Shown here one piece after another: positions 1-11,518 of a stretch of DNA of 64,000 nucleotides (positions are counted from its first letter, which is position 1; each line of letters begins with the position of its first letter). Position numbers and translations under genes: made by a program. This stretch comes from Thermanaerothrix daxensis. Its GTDB lineage: Bacteria > Chloroflexota > Anaerolineae > Anaerolineales > Anaerolineaceae. The notes beneath the pieces were generated by a model. It searched no databases, had not been told where the DNA came from, and saw only the letters and a list, made by a program, of their open reading frames with translations. The stretch is taken from assembly GCF_001306145.1 (NCBI RefSeq), contig NZ_LGKO01000004.1, forward strand, positions 1-64,000, in the 5' to 3' direction.

Positions 1-800
1 GTTTTCGTAGTGCGCTTCGGCCGCCTGCGCGTGGGCCTCCTCCCCACTCCGCTCGTAGCGCCTTAGCCACAGATTGCCCAGGGCGTGCTCGGTCATCGCC
101 CAATCCGCAGGGGCCACCTCGCGACGGCGCACTTCCAGGGCGTTTTCGTAGTGCGCTTCGGCCGCCTGCGCGTGGGCCTCCTCCCCACTCCGCTCGTAGC
201 GCCTTAGCCACAGATTGCCCAGGGCGTGCTCGGTCATCGCCCAATCCGCAGGGGCCACCTCGCGACGGTATTCCTGCAGGGCGTTTCGCAAATGCGCTTC
301 GGCCGCCTGCGCGTGGGCCTCCTCCCCACTCCGCTCGTAGCGCCGGGCAAACAGGATGCCCAGGGCGTGCTGCACAGTCGCCCACTGGGACGGGGCCACC
401 TCGCGACGGTATTCCTGCAGGGCGTTTCGCAAATGCGCTTCGGCCGCCTGCGCGTGGGCCTCCTCCCCACTCCGCTCGTAGCGCCGGGCAAACAGGATGC
501 CCAGGGCGTGCTGCACAGTCGCCCACTGGGACGGGGCCACCTCGCGACGGTATTCCTGCAGGGCGTTTCGCAAATGCGCTTCGGCCGCCTGCGCGTGGGC
601 CTCCTCCCCGCTCCGCTCGTAGCGCCTTAGCCACAGATTGCCCAGGGCGTGCTCGGTCATCGCCCAATCCGCAGGGGCCACCTCGCGACGGCGCACTTCC
701 AGGGCGTTTTCGTAGTGCGCTTCGGCCGCCTGCGCGTGGGCCTCCTCCCCACTCCGCTCGTAGCGCCTTAGCCACAGATTGCCCAGGGAATGCTCGCTCA
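1..800 (-). repeat. Tandem 141-bp coding repeats (47-aa TPR-like units)
   Basis: Units begin at 1, 142, 283, 424, 565 and 706 on the plus-strand scale, giving an exact 141-bp period. They are almost identical at nucleotide level; the right-most unit decays near 790. Two subtypes alternate. One encodes HYENALEVRRREVAPADW, the other HLRNALQEYRREVAPSQW. The near-identity of third codon positions indicates recent duplication or gene conversion. The array continues past the left edge. Confidence 0.95.
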
Positions 801-1701
801 TCGCCCATGCTTGCGGATGGAGGCTGCGGGTAAACGTCCGGCCGATTTCTTCGAACAACCTTTGTGCCTGTACGGCCCAGGCATCTTCACCGCTGATCTC
901 ATATAGCCTGAAATATGAATTTGCCAGGTTACCTTTCGCACTGGCGGCAAGCATCGGATCATTCTGCCGCTGGGCGTCTTCGATCAGCGCCTGCCAGCGG
1001 GTCAGCACGTCAGGCCACAGCTGTGGCCGGTTCTCGGCTTGTCCTTGCAGGGCAAGGGCTTCCTGAAAACGGCACTGGAGTTCGTTCTCCGCCGGAGACA
1101 AGTGATCTCCAATGGCGCGTTCCAGTTTCTCGCGCAGGTCGGGGCGGGATTCTAGCAAGCGCTGCAGGTCTTCCGGCGTGCGGATCTCCACCCCGCTGCG
1201 GGCGAGTTCTTCGAGAGCCTGGCGCAGTTCGGGGGGCAGTTGGGCGGCAAGGGCTTCCGCCATCTTACGCTCCACCGCCTCCAGCCCTTCGCTCAGCGCC
1301 ACGGGCAGGAGCGGGCGCGGCACAATAGGTATATTTTCCAGCCAGTCCTCCTGCCAGGCCGCGCCCAGGCTGGCTTGCAGGTGTTCCAGCAGGCCGCGCG
1401 CCTGTTCGCGGTCTTGTTCCGCGGTGGTCTGCCGGGCGGGGGAGAAGAGGAGCCTCACCCCTACCCCCTCTCCCCCCGGGAGAGGGGGATGGCTAAAGTA
1501 GAGAAGGAGGGGAACATCCACCTGTCCCAGCGGGCCGCATCGCGGGCAGGCAATCTCGTGCAGTACCCCGTTTTTGGCCCGTTCCAGCAGGTCGGGGCGC
1601 TCGGCAGCATCCACAATGAGCCAGATTTCGGCGCGGAACGGTTGCTCGCATTTGGGGCAATTCAAGTCAGCGGTTTGTTGAAAAGAGTTGGACGTCCTCA
1701 T
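1..1701 (-). CDS. CpXC-domain protein with tandem TPR repeats (C-terminus outside window)
   Basis: The minus-strand frame is open from an ATG at 1701 to the left edge (567 codons, no stop), so the C-terminus is missing. The first ~60 residues hold two Cys pairs (CPKCEQ near residue 15, CPRCG near residue 53) around a WLIVDAAERPDLL segment, which matches the CpXC zinc-binding domain. A helical, Glu/Leu-rich middle follows. From about residue 300 come 47-residue helical repeats of TPR character (ALGNLWLRRYERSGEEAHAQ). A Pro/Gly-rich stretch near residue 70 looks like an in-frame palindrome insertion. The gene is divergent from the AbiEi remnant and helicase. Its function is unknown; the TPRs suggest a scaffold or sensor, possibly linked to the neighbouring helicase. 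Confidence 0.8.
   Translation of the reverse strand, partial: MRTSNSFQQTADLNCPKCEQPFRAEIWLIVDAAERPDLLERAKNGVLHEIACPRCGPLGQVDVPLLLYFSHPPLPGGEGVGVRLLFSPARQTTAEQDREQARGLLEHLQASLGAAWQEDWLENIPIVPRPLLPVALSEGLEAVERKMAEALAAQLPPELRQALEELARSGVEIRTPEDLQRLLESRPDLREKLERAIGDHLSPAENELQCRFQEALALQGQAENRPQLWPDVLTRWQALIEDAQRQNDPMLAASAKGNLANSYFRLYEISGEDAWAVQAQRLFEEIGRTFTRSLHPQAWAMSEHSLGNLWLRRYERSGEEAHAQAAEAHYENALEVRRREVAPADWAMTEHALGNLWLRRYERSGEEAHAQAAEAHLRNALQEYRREVAPSQWATVQHALGILFARRYERSGEEAHAQAAEAHLRNALQEYRREVAPSQWATVQHALGILFARRYERSGEEAHAQAAEAHLRNALQEYRREVAPADWAMTEHALGNLWLRRYERSGEEAHAQAAEAHYENALEVRRREVAPADWAMTEHALGNLWLRRYERSGEEAHAQAAEAHYEN
1453..1494. repeat. GC-rich palindromic element inside a coding region
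   Basis: The sequence CCCTCTCCCCCCGGGAGAGG lies at the heart of an imperfect palindrome within the CpXC-TPR gene. It is read in frame as a Pro/Gly-rich segment (PPLPGGEGVGVR) between the zinc-binding domain and the helical region. Similar elements, translating as strings such as LSPRERG, occur interspersed in many bacterial genomes; that is from memory. It probably inserted in frame into a tolerant linker. Confidence 0.6.
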
Positions 1702-1845
1702 AGCCCCCGGTCTTAAGGTAGTCTTGCTTTACTATAGCACAAGTTCCCAACGGCAGCAACCGAGGAAAACTCCCCGCCGCCTCCCTGATCTCCCCCTCCT
1801 GAGCGGCGTATGGCTCGGCCCTTGGGATAGCGAAGAGGGATGCCG

Positions 1846-1874
1846 TTGACAATCCCCCAACACTCGATAATAAT
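1846..1874 (+). promoter_or_regulatory. Sigma-70-like promoter for the AbiEi remnant/helicase unit
   Basis: TTGACA at 1846-1851 is a perfect -35. It is followed by a 17-bp spacer and AATAAT at 1869-1874 (five of six matches to TATAAT). The predicted start near 1881 is about 42 nt upstream of the antitoxin-like ATG at 1923. Confidence 0.6.
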
Positions 1875-1922
1875 GTAAGCATAAACTAGAATCTTGTTGT
1901 AGTTCCTGCACACAAAACCTGC

Positions 1923-2267
1923 ATGACCGACCCTCAACATCCCTTTCCAATCGCCGAAAACCAGGTAGGCTATTTTACAACGCTCCAGGCGTATCGGGCC
2001 GGATTTTCCTATGTCCTTTTGGGCTATGATCTAAAAACCGGCCAATTCCTACGCCTGCGCCGCGGCGTCTACCGCCTCCCACTGTTTCCCCGCCACGCCC
2101 CATGCCGACCTGTACATGGTCTGGCTTTCGGCCGGGGAAAAGGACGTGTTCTCGCACGAAAGTGCCCTGCTGCTCTATAGTCCGACCGACCTGTGGCCCA
2201 TGGAAATTCACCTCACCGTGCCGCGCACCGACTCGCTAGCAATGGAAATGACCTGGAGGCAAGGGGT

Positions 2268-2271
<4 letters not shown>
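1923..2271 (+). pseudogene. Frameshifted, C-terminally truncated AbiEi-family antitoxin/regulator
   Basis: The first frame from ATG 1923 reads like the N-terminus of AbiEi antitoxins: GYFTTLQAYRAGFSYVLL, then LRRGVYRL. After about residue 55 the similarity continues in another frame (HADLYMVWLSAGEKDVFSHE, then MEIHLTVPRTDS) to a TGA at 2269-2271. One surplus base in the TTTCCCC run at 2085-2091 would explain the shift, so a real mutation or a homopolymer sequencing error are both possible. The usual C-terminal half is also missing and no AbiEii toxin is nearby. The stop overlaps the ATG of the helicase (ATGA), so the two were one transcription unit. Confidence 0.7.
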
Positions 2272-7358
<5,087 letters not shown>

Positions 7359-7371
7359 GGAGCAGTGCTTT

Positions 7372-7660
7372 TCATAATCTGATAAATGAGGGGAAGCCAA
7401 AATCATTGTGAGCTGCCAAGCAACAGTATGCATCTGGGAGAAAAGGACGCTGGAAGGGACGCAGGGAGTTCAACGCGGCATTGCGGAGAAGGCTCAAGGG
7501 GTGTCCGTATTGGCAGGCCGGTAGGCGATTTTGCCCCATCGTCACATCCCGCGTATAAAACACCCCATTCTCAATGCTCCAGTTCCAAAAGCCAAAATAC
7601 AGCCTGCCACGCCTCTCCATCCTCCACCACTTCCTGGTTCAGCACCTTACGTTGTGCTTT
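7372..7660 (-). pseudogene. Degenerate ISAs1-type transposase C-terminal fragment
   Basis: The minus strand encodes WSIENGVFYTRDVTMGQNR followed by LLRNAALNSLRPF. This is the C-terminal signature of ISAs1-family (H-repeat-associated) transposases, usually HW.IEN.LH...DVTF.ED...NLA.LR. It lacks the catalytic core and the N-terminus. A second minus frame just upstream (AQRKVLNQEVVEDGEAWQ, ending at a TGA) overlaps it and is not recognised. No terminal repeats were found here, so it is a decayed insertion-sequence remnant downstream of the helicase. Confidence 0.6.
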
Positions 7661-7739
7661 CAAAATGCCTAATAGTGTAAGTCTCCTGCATGCGATGGTC
7701 ACACACCAGAGCCGATGACCGCAAGCACGGTAGGTTCTG

Positions 7740-7943
7740 GCGGTTTTATTTTTCGGCGCGGTACAGGGCTAGATAGGGTGCAAGTCCCCACGGGCCAACT
7801 TCTTGCGGTAGCCATTCACTCTGTAGGAACGCGGAACCTCAACCACGGGATGGGGTGCGCCGTGCTTTGGGGTCCCGGTCTGCGATGGGGGGACGGCAGA
7901 CGGAGATCCCGAAGTCCCCATCCAAACCCAAGGAAGCGCACCC
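7740..7943 (+). ncRNA. Candidate structured RNA (possible HEARO/omega-RNA-like relic)
   Basis: This GC-rich stretch has no convincing gene but has long-range complementarity: GGATGGGG (7848-7855) with CCCCATCC (7916-7923), GGTGCGC (7854-7860) with GCGCACC (7936-7942), and GTCTGC (7878-7883) with GCAGAC (7896-7901). The first two pairings cross, giving a pseudoknot-like topology. The block ends directly before a 66-codon open frame at 7944-8144. The layout resembles HEARO/omega RNAs lying upstream of IscB/IsrB genes, but no intact IscB follows. Identity is uncertain. Confidence 0.3.
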
Positions 7944-8370
7944 ATGCTGTCCCCCAAACTGCGAACCGCGTTTGCGCTGTCGCTGCTTCTGATGGGTGTC
8001 ATCCCGATCCTGCCTCCGCTAATGCTGGCCCTGGTGAAGCGTCTGCGCCGTCCGCGGGTGCGGGTGTCGGAAGCGACGGCGCTTGGCCGCAGAGGCACGG
8101 CGCTGCTGCTGGGGCCGCGGCAGGGCAGAAGCGTAGGCCGCTGACTTTCCGCGACATGAGCCACCCGTTCGCGTCTCTCTCCTCGCCACTATGGGGTTGA
8201 TCCGATACATTTCACCCACCCTGTAATTCCTGCTCGGCGTGGTCTTTTACCATTGACCCTTCGAGCCGGCGCGGGTGGTGGACTTTAGCATGGTGTGGGC
8301 AGTACTAGCGCTGTACCTATTGGAAGGCTGGCGGCATCAGTGGCAGTGCAATCGTCTGTCGGCTCTGAAG
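7944..8370 (+). other. Unassigned GC-rich stretch with short open frames only
   Basis: The longest plausible frame is 66 codons (7944-8144, ATG start) with one hydrophobic segment (LSLLLMGVIPILPPLMLALV) followed by an Arg-rich tail. A second frame over the same bases starts NRVCAVAASDG, faintly like an IscB N-terminus. Neither is convincing. The rest, up to the terminator of the heliorhodopsin gene, shows no recognisable gene and is probably mobile-element debris. Confidence 0.4.
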
Positions 8371-8402
8371 AAAAAAGGGGTGGACCTGGCTTCCACCCCT
8401 TT
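8371..8402 (-). terminator. Intrinsic terminator of the heliorhodopsin gene
   Basis: On the minus strand an 11-bp perfect stem (AAAGGGGTGGA pairing with TCCACCCCTTT, loop 7 nt at 8385-8391) runs into a T-run formed by the A tract at 8371-8376. It sits about 20 nt past the TAA of the seventh-helix frame at 8421, which supports that frame as the original gene end. Confidence 0.8.
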
Positions 8403-8420
8403 GACCGAACAAAAAGGGGG

Positions 8421-9201
8421 TTACATGGGTGCGAGCGTGCCTGTCCAGATCAACCACGCCAGCACGGTCTTCGCCAGCAAGCTTAGAACGATATAAACCA
8501 AACAGGTAATCCTTCCACGGCCCCAATTTTTTGTACTGCAAGACCATGTTGACGGCAAAAATATTGAAGAAGGCAAAGAGGGTGGGAACAATGGCATACA
8601 CGAACGTCGGAGGCTTGGCATCGCCCGAATTGACTGCGCCGACAAAATACAGTGTAATCACTACCCACGGAATAAATCCAGCAATCGAACCGTAAATGAA
8701 CGCCGTCCAGTCCACTTTTTGCGTGTACTGATTATGCAGTTCCATCATGATGCCGAATAGATTCATGGTGGCGTTCAGTGCAAAGATCAAAATAATTGCA
8801 CCCAGATCCCAAATCCCCACCAGCATGCCGATCAGCACAATCATCAGGGAAGAACTGAGGGCGTACTCATAAAAGCGAATGGGGTTCATACCTTTCTTCA
8901 GATTTTCTACATATCGCCCATAACCGATGGTCGAGAGGTAGAAGTGCGCCACCGCCGAAATAAGCAGAAAACCCGCTACAGCGATCCCGAACGGCAGTTC
9001 GAAAACCAGTTGGGGGTTGGGACTCAGCGAACGGGTGGTGCGATCGAAGTTTAGGTAGTTGGTGAAGATGGGATAGGTGGTGTCATTGCTGACCAGAATC
9101 ATGAAAATACCCTGAATGAAATGCAGGAATCCCATGATTAGATTAAAGCGGCGCAAACCGCGAAACACGTTTGGAGACGTCTCTACTGTAAGGGTGGTCA
9201 T
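8421..9201 (-). pseudogene. Heliorhodopsin, frameshifted before transmembrane helix 7
   Basis: Translation from ATG 9201 (preceded by AGGATCAA) gives a heliorhodopsin-like membrane protein: LRRFNLIMGFLHFIQGIFM, then the hallmark FYEYALSSSLMIVLIGMLVG, NATMNLFGIMMELHN, and NMVLQYKKLGPWKDYLFG. After LFG this frame runs into nonsense until 8317. Another frame continues YIVLSLLAKTVLAW...GTLAPM to a TAA at 8421, supplying helix 7 with the retinal Schiff-base lysine (LLAK). The family usually has a few residues between LFG and VYI, so a short out-of-frame deletion of about 8 nt near 8496-8505 fits better than a homopolymer error. As sequenced, it cannot form the retinal linkage. The gene is monocistronic with its own terminator. 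A TATAAT lies about 50 nt upstream of the ATG. Confidence 0.85.
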
Positions 9202-9421
9202 TTGATCCTCTCTTGATTAATCATAAAAACTATTTATAGTTATTGACGCTATTATAACCCTCATTTCTGTTTTATCTATTTTTTTAGAAGTTTTGTATAA
9301 TGTTTGCACCCCCCAACACTGAAGCTAGAAAAAACAAGAACAGCCTCACTTGCGTCAGGCTATCTGTAAACAAAATAAAAACGCACTTTTTAAAACTTTA
9401 CGGTCTTTACAGGGTCCACCC

Positions 9422-9706
9422 TCAAATGAGGACAACCCCGTCACAAGAGCTGGTAGCAAACAACCGCCCATCGTAGGAAAAAGCAGAGTCGGAAACGTTC
9501 GGGTCCGCCTTATGTACAAAGATGGCTTTTTGATTCTTTAAATCAACTGCCAGCAGCCTGCCGTTGTCTTGGGTGACAAGAGCCAAATCCTCGCCAGTAT
9601 TTAACGCCACAGAGCTGAAATGACACCAGTCCAAACGCTCCTCGAAATTAGTGATTCTCATCTCATCCAGAGACCAAACCGTTATGCCAATATCTGCCGT
9701 CACCAT
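9422..9706 (-). pseudogene. WD40-repeat protein fragment
   Basis: The 94-codon minus frame encodes two blades of WD40/beta-propeller character: ITVWSLDEM, then SYDGRLFATSSCDGVVLI, where a stop replaces the expected Trp. It is far too short for a propeller, and its 5' end coincides with the start of a recombinase fragment on the other strand. It is read as a truncated relic at a recombination junction. Confidence 0.45.
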
Positions 9707-9809
9707 GGTGGTGGCACGGGCGCACTTGGGGCATTCGCGGCTGGAGACGACGGGGCGCTACCTGTACCCGACCGCTGAGCGCATGCAGGAGGCGGTAGAT
9801 GGGGTTTGA
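9705..9809 (+). pseudogene. Tyrosine-recombinase C-terminal fragment
   Basis: The plus frame encodes ARAHLGHSRLETTGRYLYPT and a short tail to a TGA at 9807-9809. LGHS...TT..Y is the C-terminal signature of phage-type/XerC-like tyrosine recombinases, including the catalytic Tyr. All upstream parts are missing. It does not look like the C-terminus of an integron integrase, so it does not explain the nearby attC sites. Confidence 0.6.
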
Positions 9810-9904
9810 GGAGGGGAAACAGCTTGCGTTACCCGCTGGTGGGCGGGACGAGAGGATGCCACTTTGACGGAATCCACTTCAAACCACGCAAAGGGTCTGA
9901 AAAC

Positions 9905-9943
9905 GCGGCGACTCCCACCAGTCGGGTGCACATTGTGTTAGCC
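9905..9943 (-). other. Possible partial attC site after the isomerase-like gene
   Basis: Reading the minus strand past the stop at 9955, GCGGGCTAAC is followed by a short imperfect hairpin (CCGACT...AGTCGC). GGCTAAC resembles the R'' core site and carries the same GAGCGGGCTAAC motif seen in the two better attC sites. No matching second core site was found within 100 bp, so this may be truncated. Confidence 0.3.
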
Positions 9944-9954
9944 CGCTCAGTCCT

Positions 9955-10767
9955 TCAAGATGATAACCCTATCGAGCGTTCTTTCGATGCGAAATAGGCA
10001 ATTAGCTTGCGAAGGTCGCTCATTTTGACTTCCATTCCATCTTCAACTTCAAGAGAAATCGTTGCCTGTGGAGCGTGCTGCAATAAGGCAGTGTAAAAAG
10101 ACTCAAAATCAATCGTGCCACGCCCAAGAGACCAATGATTGTCGCCAGTTTGATCGTTGTCATGCAGATGGATATGCCAAAGCCGATTGCCCATCCTACG
10201 TACCCATTCCAGCGCATCCAGTTCAGAAAACATATGCTGATGTCCGATGTCCATGCAAAGACCTAACCATGGATTGTCTACTTTATTTACAAGTTGAACC
10301 ATCAAATCAGGTGACTTGTCTGTGTCATTCTCCAGAACAATCACGATGCCAGCATCAGCCCAACGGTGAATCTCCCGCTGCCAGAATTCAGTATTTCCCA
10401 CGAGCCAATCTTCTTGTAGCTTGAATAAGTCGTTTTCGACCCTGTAGCCACTATGCAAGACAACACAACTTGCTTTGAGTTTCACAGCCACATCAAAAGT
10501 CATATCTAATCGGCGGTGAACTGCCTCGCGGAGGAGATGATCAATATGGGCGTATTCCATTCCAATGAAAGGACCATGGATGGCAAGGGTGCCCTGGAAT
10601 TGATTACGAATAGCCCGATGTAATGTGAGCCGCGTTTGCCAATCCTGTTCAGAACGAATACCAATCATGCCGTAGCTGCCGAGCTCGATTCCAGCGCCAA
10701 GTTCAGCGATTTCAGCCAAGAAGGGGAGTTGTTCTGGTTCCCCACGCATACACATCATAAAGTTCAT
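9955..10767 (-). CDS. Sugar phosphate isomerase/epimerase-like TIM-barrel protein
   Basis: Protein of 270 residues of the xylose isomerase-like TIM-barrel (AP endonuclease 2) superfamily. Supporting motifs are GIELGSYGMIG, LAIHGPFIG, VVLHSGY, VIVLEND, GLCMDIGHQHMF and LWHIHLHDNDQ; these supply the Glu/Asp/His metal ligands at the strand ends. ATG 10767 is chosen over an upstream in-frame ATG because CAGGAG precedes it and the upstream codons lie in the attC site. The substrate cannot be told. The gene lies between a complete and a possible partial attC site, so it is probably a gene cassette. Confidence 0.75.
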   Translation of the reverse strand: MNFMMCMRGEPEQLPFLAEIAELGAGIELGSYGMIGIRSEQDWQTRLTLHRAIRNQFQGTLAIHGPFIGMEYAHIDHLLREAVHRRLDMTFDVAVKLKASCVVLHSGYRVENDLFKLQEDWLVGNTEFWQREIHRWADAGIVIVLENDTDKSPDLMVQLVNKVDNPWLGLCMDIGHQHMFSELDALEWVRRMGNRLWHIHLHDNDQTGDNHWSLGRGTIDFESFYTALLQHAPQATISLEVEDGMEVKMSDLRKLIAYFASKERSIGLSS

Positions 10768-10796
10768 CTTGAAGTTCTCCTGATTGCGTTCGAGCG

Positions 10797-10851
10797 GGCT
10801 AACGGCTGGCGCTTCCCCTGCGCCGCAAAGCACAGCGGAGCGGCGTTAGGT
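10797..10851 (-). other. attC-like recombination site 1
   Basis: On the minus strand the site begins with ACCTAAC (10851-10845, a perfect RYYYAAC core) and ends with GTTAGCC (10803-10797). The arms between them are complementary with a bulge (CGCTTCC against GGAGCG), as expected for the folded attC hairpin with an extrahelical base. It starts inside the stop region of the GIY-YIG gene, the normal position for a cassette's attC. Confidence 0.6.
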
Positions 10852-11403
10852 GGAAGCGCGCGTTGGCCCGCTTTGCCTTTTCTTTTTTACTTCTCCAAGA
10901 TATTCTTTGAGGTAGCTGATAGAACATTGGTTCGCAGATATATGCGGATACTGTTTTGCCATCCAATCCAAGAAATCAGTGAAATCAGCAAAATCGCTCA
11001 GTAAATAATACCCATCCCTGCTATATTCGATGCCCTTGTGCTTCATCCACAGTTTAAGTACACGCGCGGGCACTCCAAGGATTTTTTGAAGTTGCAGAAA
11101 TGACTTATATCTCTCATTACTTGGCAAAGAGCTGTTGAGAGGAGGGTTGAACTTGTAGATGTAGTGTGCTTCAAGAGGTGTTAGGTATTCAGCAGGACAT
11201 TCCAATATCGAGAAGCTATCAAACTCCTTGAATACATCTCGATTGTGTTGAGCAATTCTGGCGTAAATATCTGTTGACTGACCGACGTACACAGTAGTTG
11301 TACCCTTGATCAAGAAATACAAGCCTGTTATCTTCGGAAACGCTGGTTGTCTTCTAGCCAGCACTTGTTCTTCGTCTAAATCATAGTCTTCGTAGAAGGC
11401 CAT
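10846..11403 (-). CDS. GIY-YIG nuclease-superfamily protein
   Basis: Protein of 185 residues. An N-terminal GIY-YIG core is visible as GLYFLIKGTTTVYVGQSTDI followed by YARIAQH and, later, E in TPLEAHYIYKFNPPLN. A short C-terminal helical region follows. ATG 11403 is preferred; an in-frame GTG at 11415 is possible. It sits alone between two attC-like sites with its stop inside the first, as an integron gene cassette would. It could be a homing-type or defence nuclease; the target is unknown. Confidence 0.75.
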   Translation of the reverse strand: MAFYEDYDLDEEQVLARRQPAFPKITGLYFLIKGTTTVYVGQSTDIYARIAQHNRDVFKEFDSFSILECPAEYLTPLEAHYIYKFNPPLNSSLPSNERYKSFLQLQKILGVPARVLKLWMKHKGIEYSRDGYYLLSDFADFTDFLDWMAKQYPHISANQCSISYLKEYLGEVKKKRQSGPTRAST

Positions 11404-11431
11404 TTTCTCTCGCACCCTTAGACCTAGAGCG

Positions 11432-11513
11432 GGCTAACGGCACCGAGCTCAGCCGCTGTGACCGAGGCGGCGAAGCTGCCGAGGGAGCAGTCGGCTGGAG
11501 CGATTTGTTAGGC
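11432..11513 (-). other. attC-like recombination site 2
   Basis: On the minus strand GCCTAAC (11513-11507, perfect RYYYAAC) is followed by CGCTCCAGCCGACTG. The far arm CAGCGGCTGAGC is complementary to it except for single-base bulges, and the site ends in GTTAGCC (11438-11432). Length (82 bp), core sites and bulged arms match integron attC sites. It begins 6 nt past the stop of the HerA-like gene. Confidence 0.7.
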
Positions 11514-11518
11514 CGTCC

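Noticed and set aside
1-800. Regular repeats that might suggest a CRISPR array or satellite
   Set aside because: The 141-bp period has no unique spacers and is fully translated as 47-residue helical units within a larger protein.
2193-2267. Upstream in-frame start of the large helicase
   Set aside because: These codons overlap the AbiEi-like reading frame and lack a ribosome site. The ATG at 2268 has GGAGGCAAGGGG before it.
7703-7735. GAGCCGATG...GTAGGTTCTG resembling domain V of a group II intron
   Set aside because: Only the basal pairs fit. The catalytic AGC triad and bulge positions cannot be placed and no reverse transcriptase is nearby.
7770-7800. GGTGCAAGTCCCC resembling parts of cobalamin riboswitch or RNase P RNA
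   Set aside because: None of the other conserved boxes of either RNA are present around it.
9705-9809. Recombinase fragment as the integrase of the attC array
   Set aside because: The C-terminal sequence is of phage/Xer type and only about 34 codons remain. It lacks anything specific to IntI.
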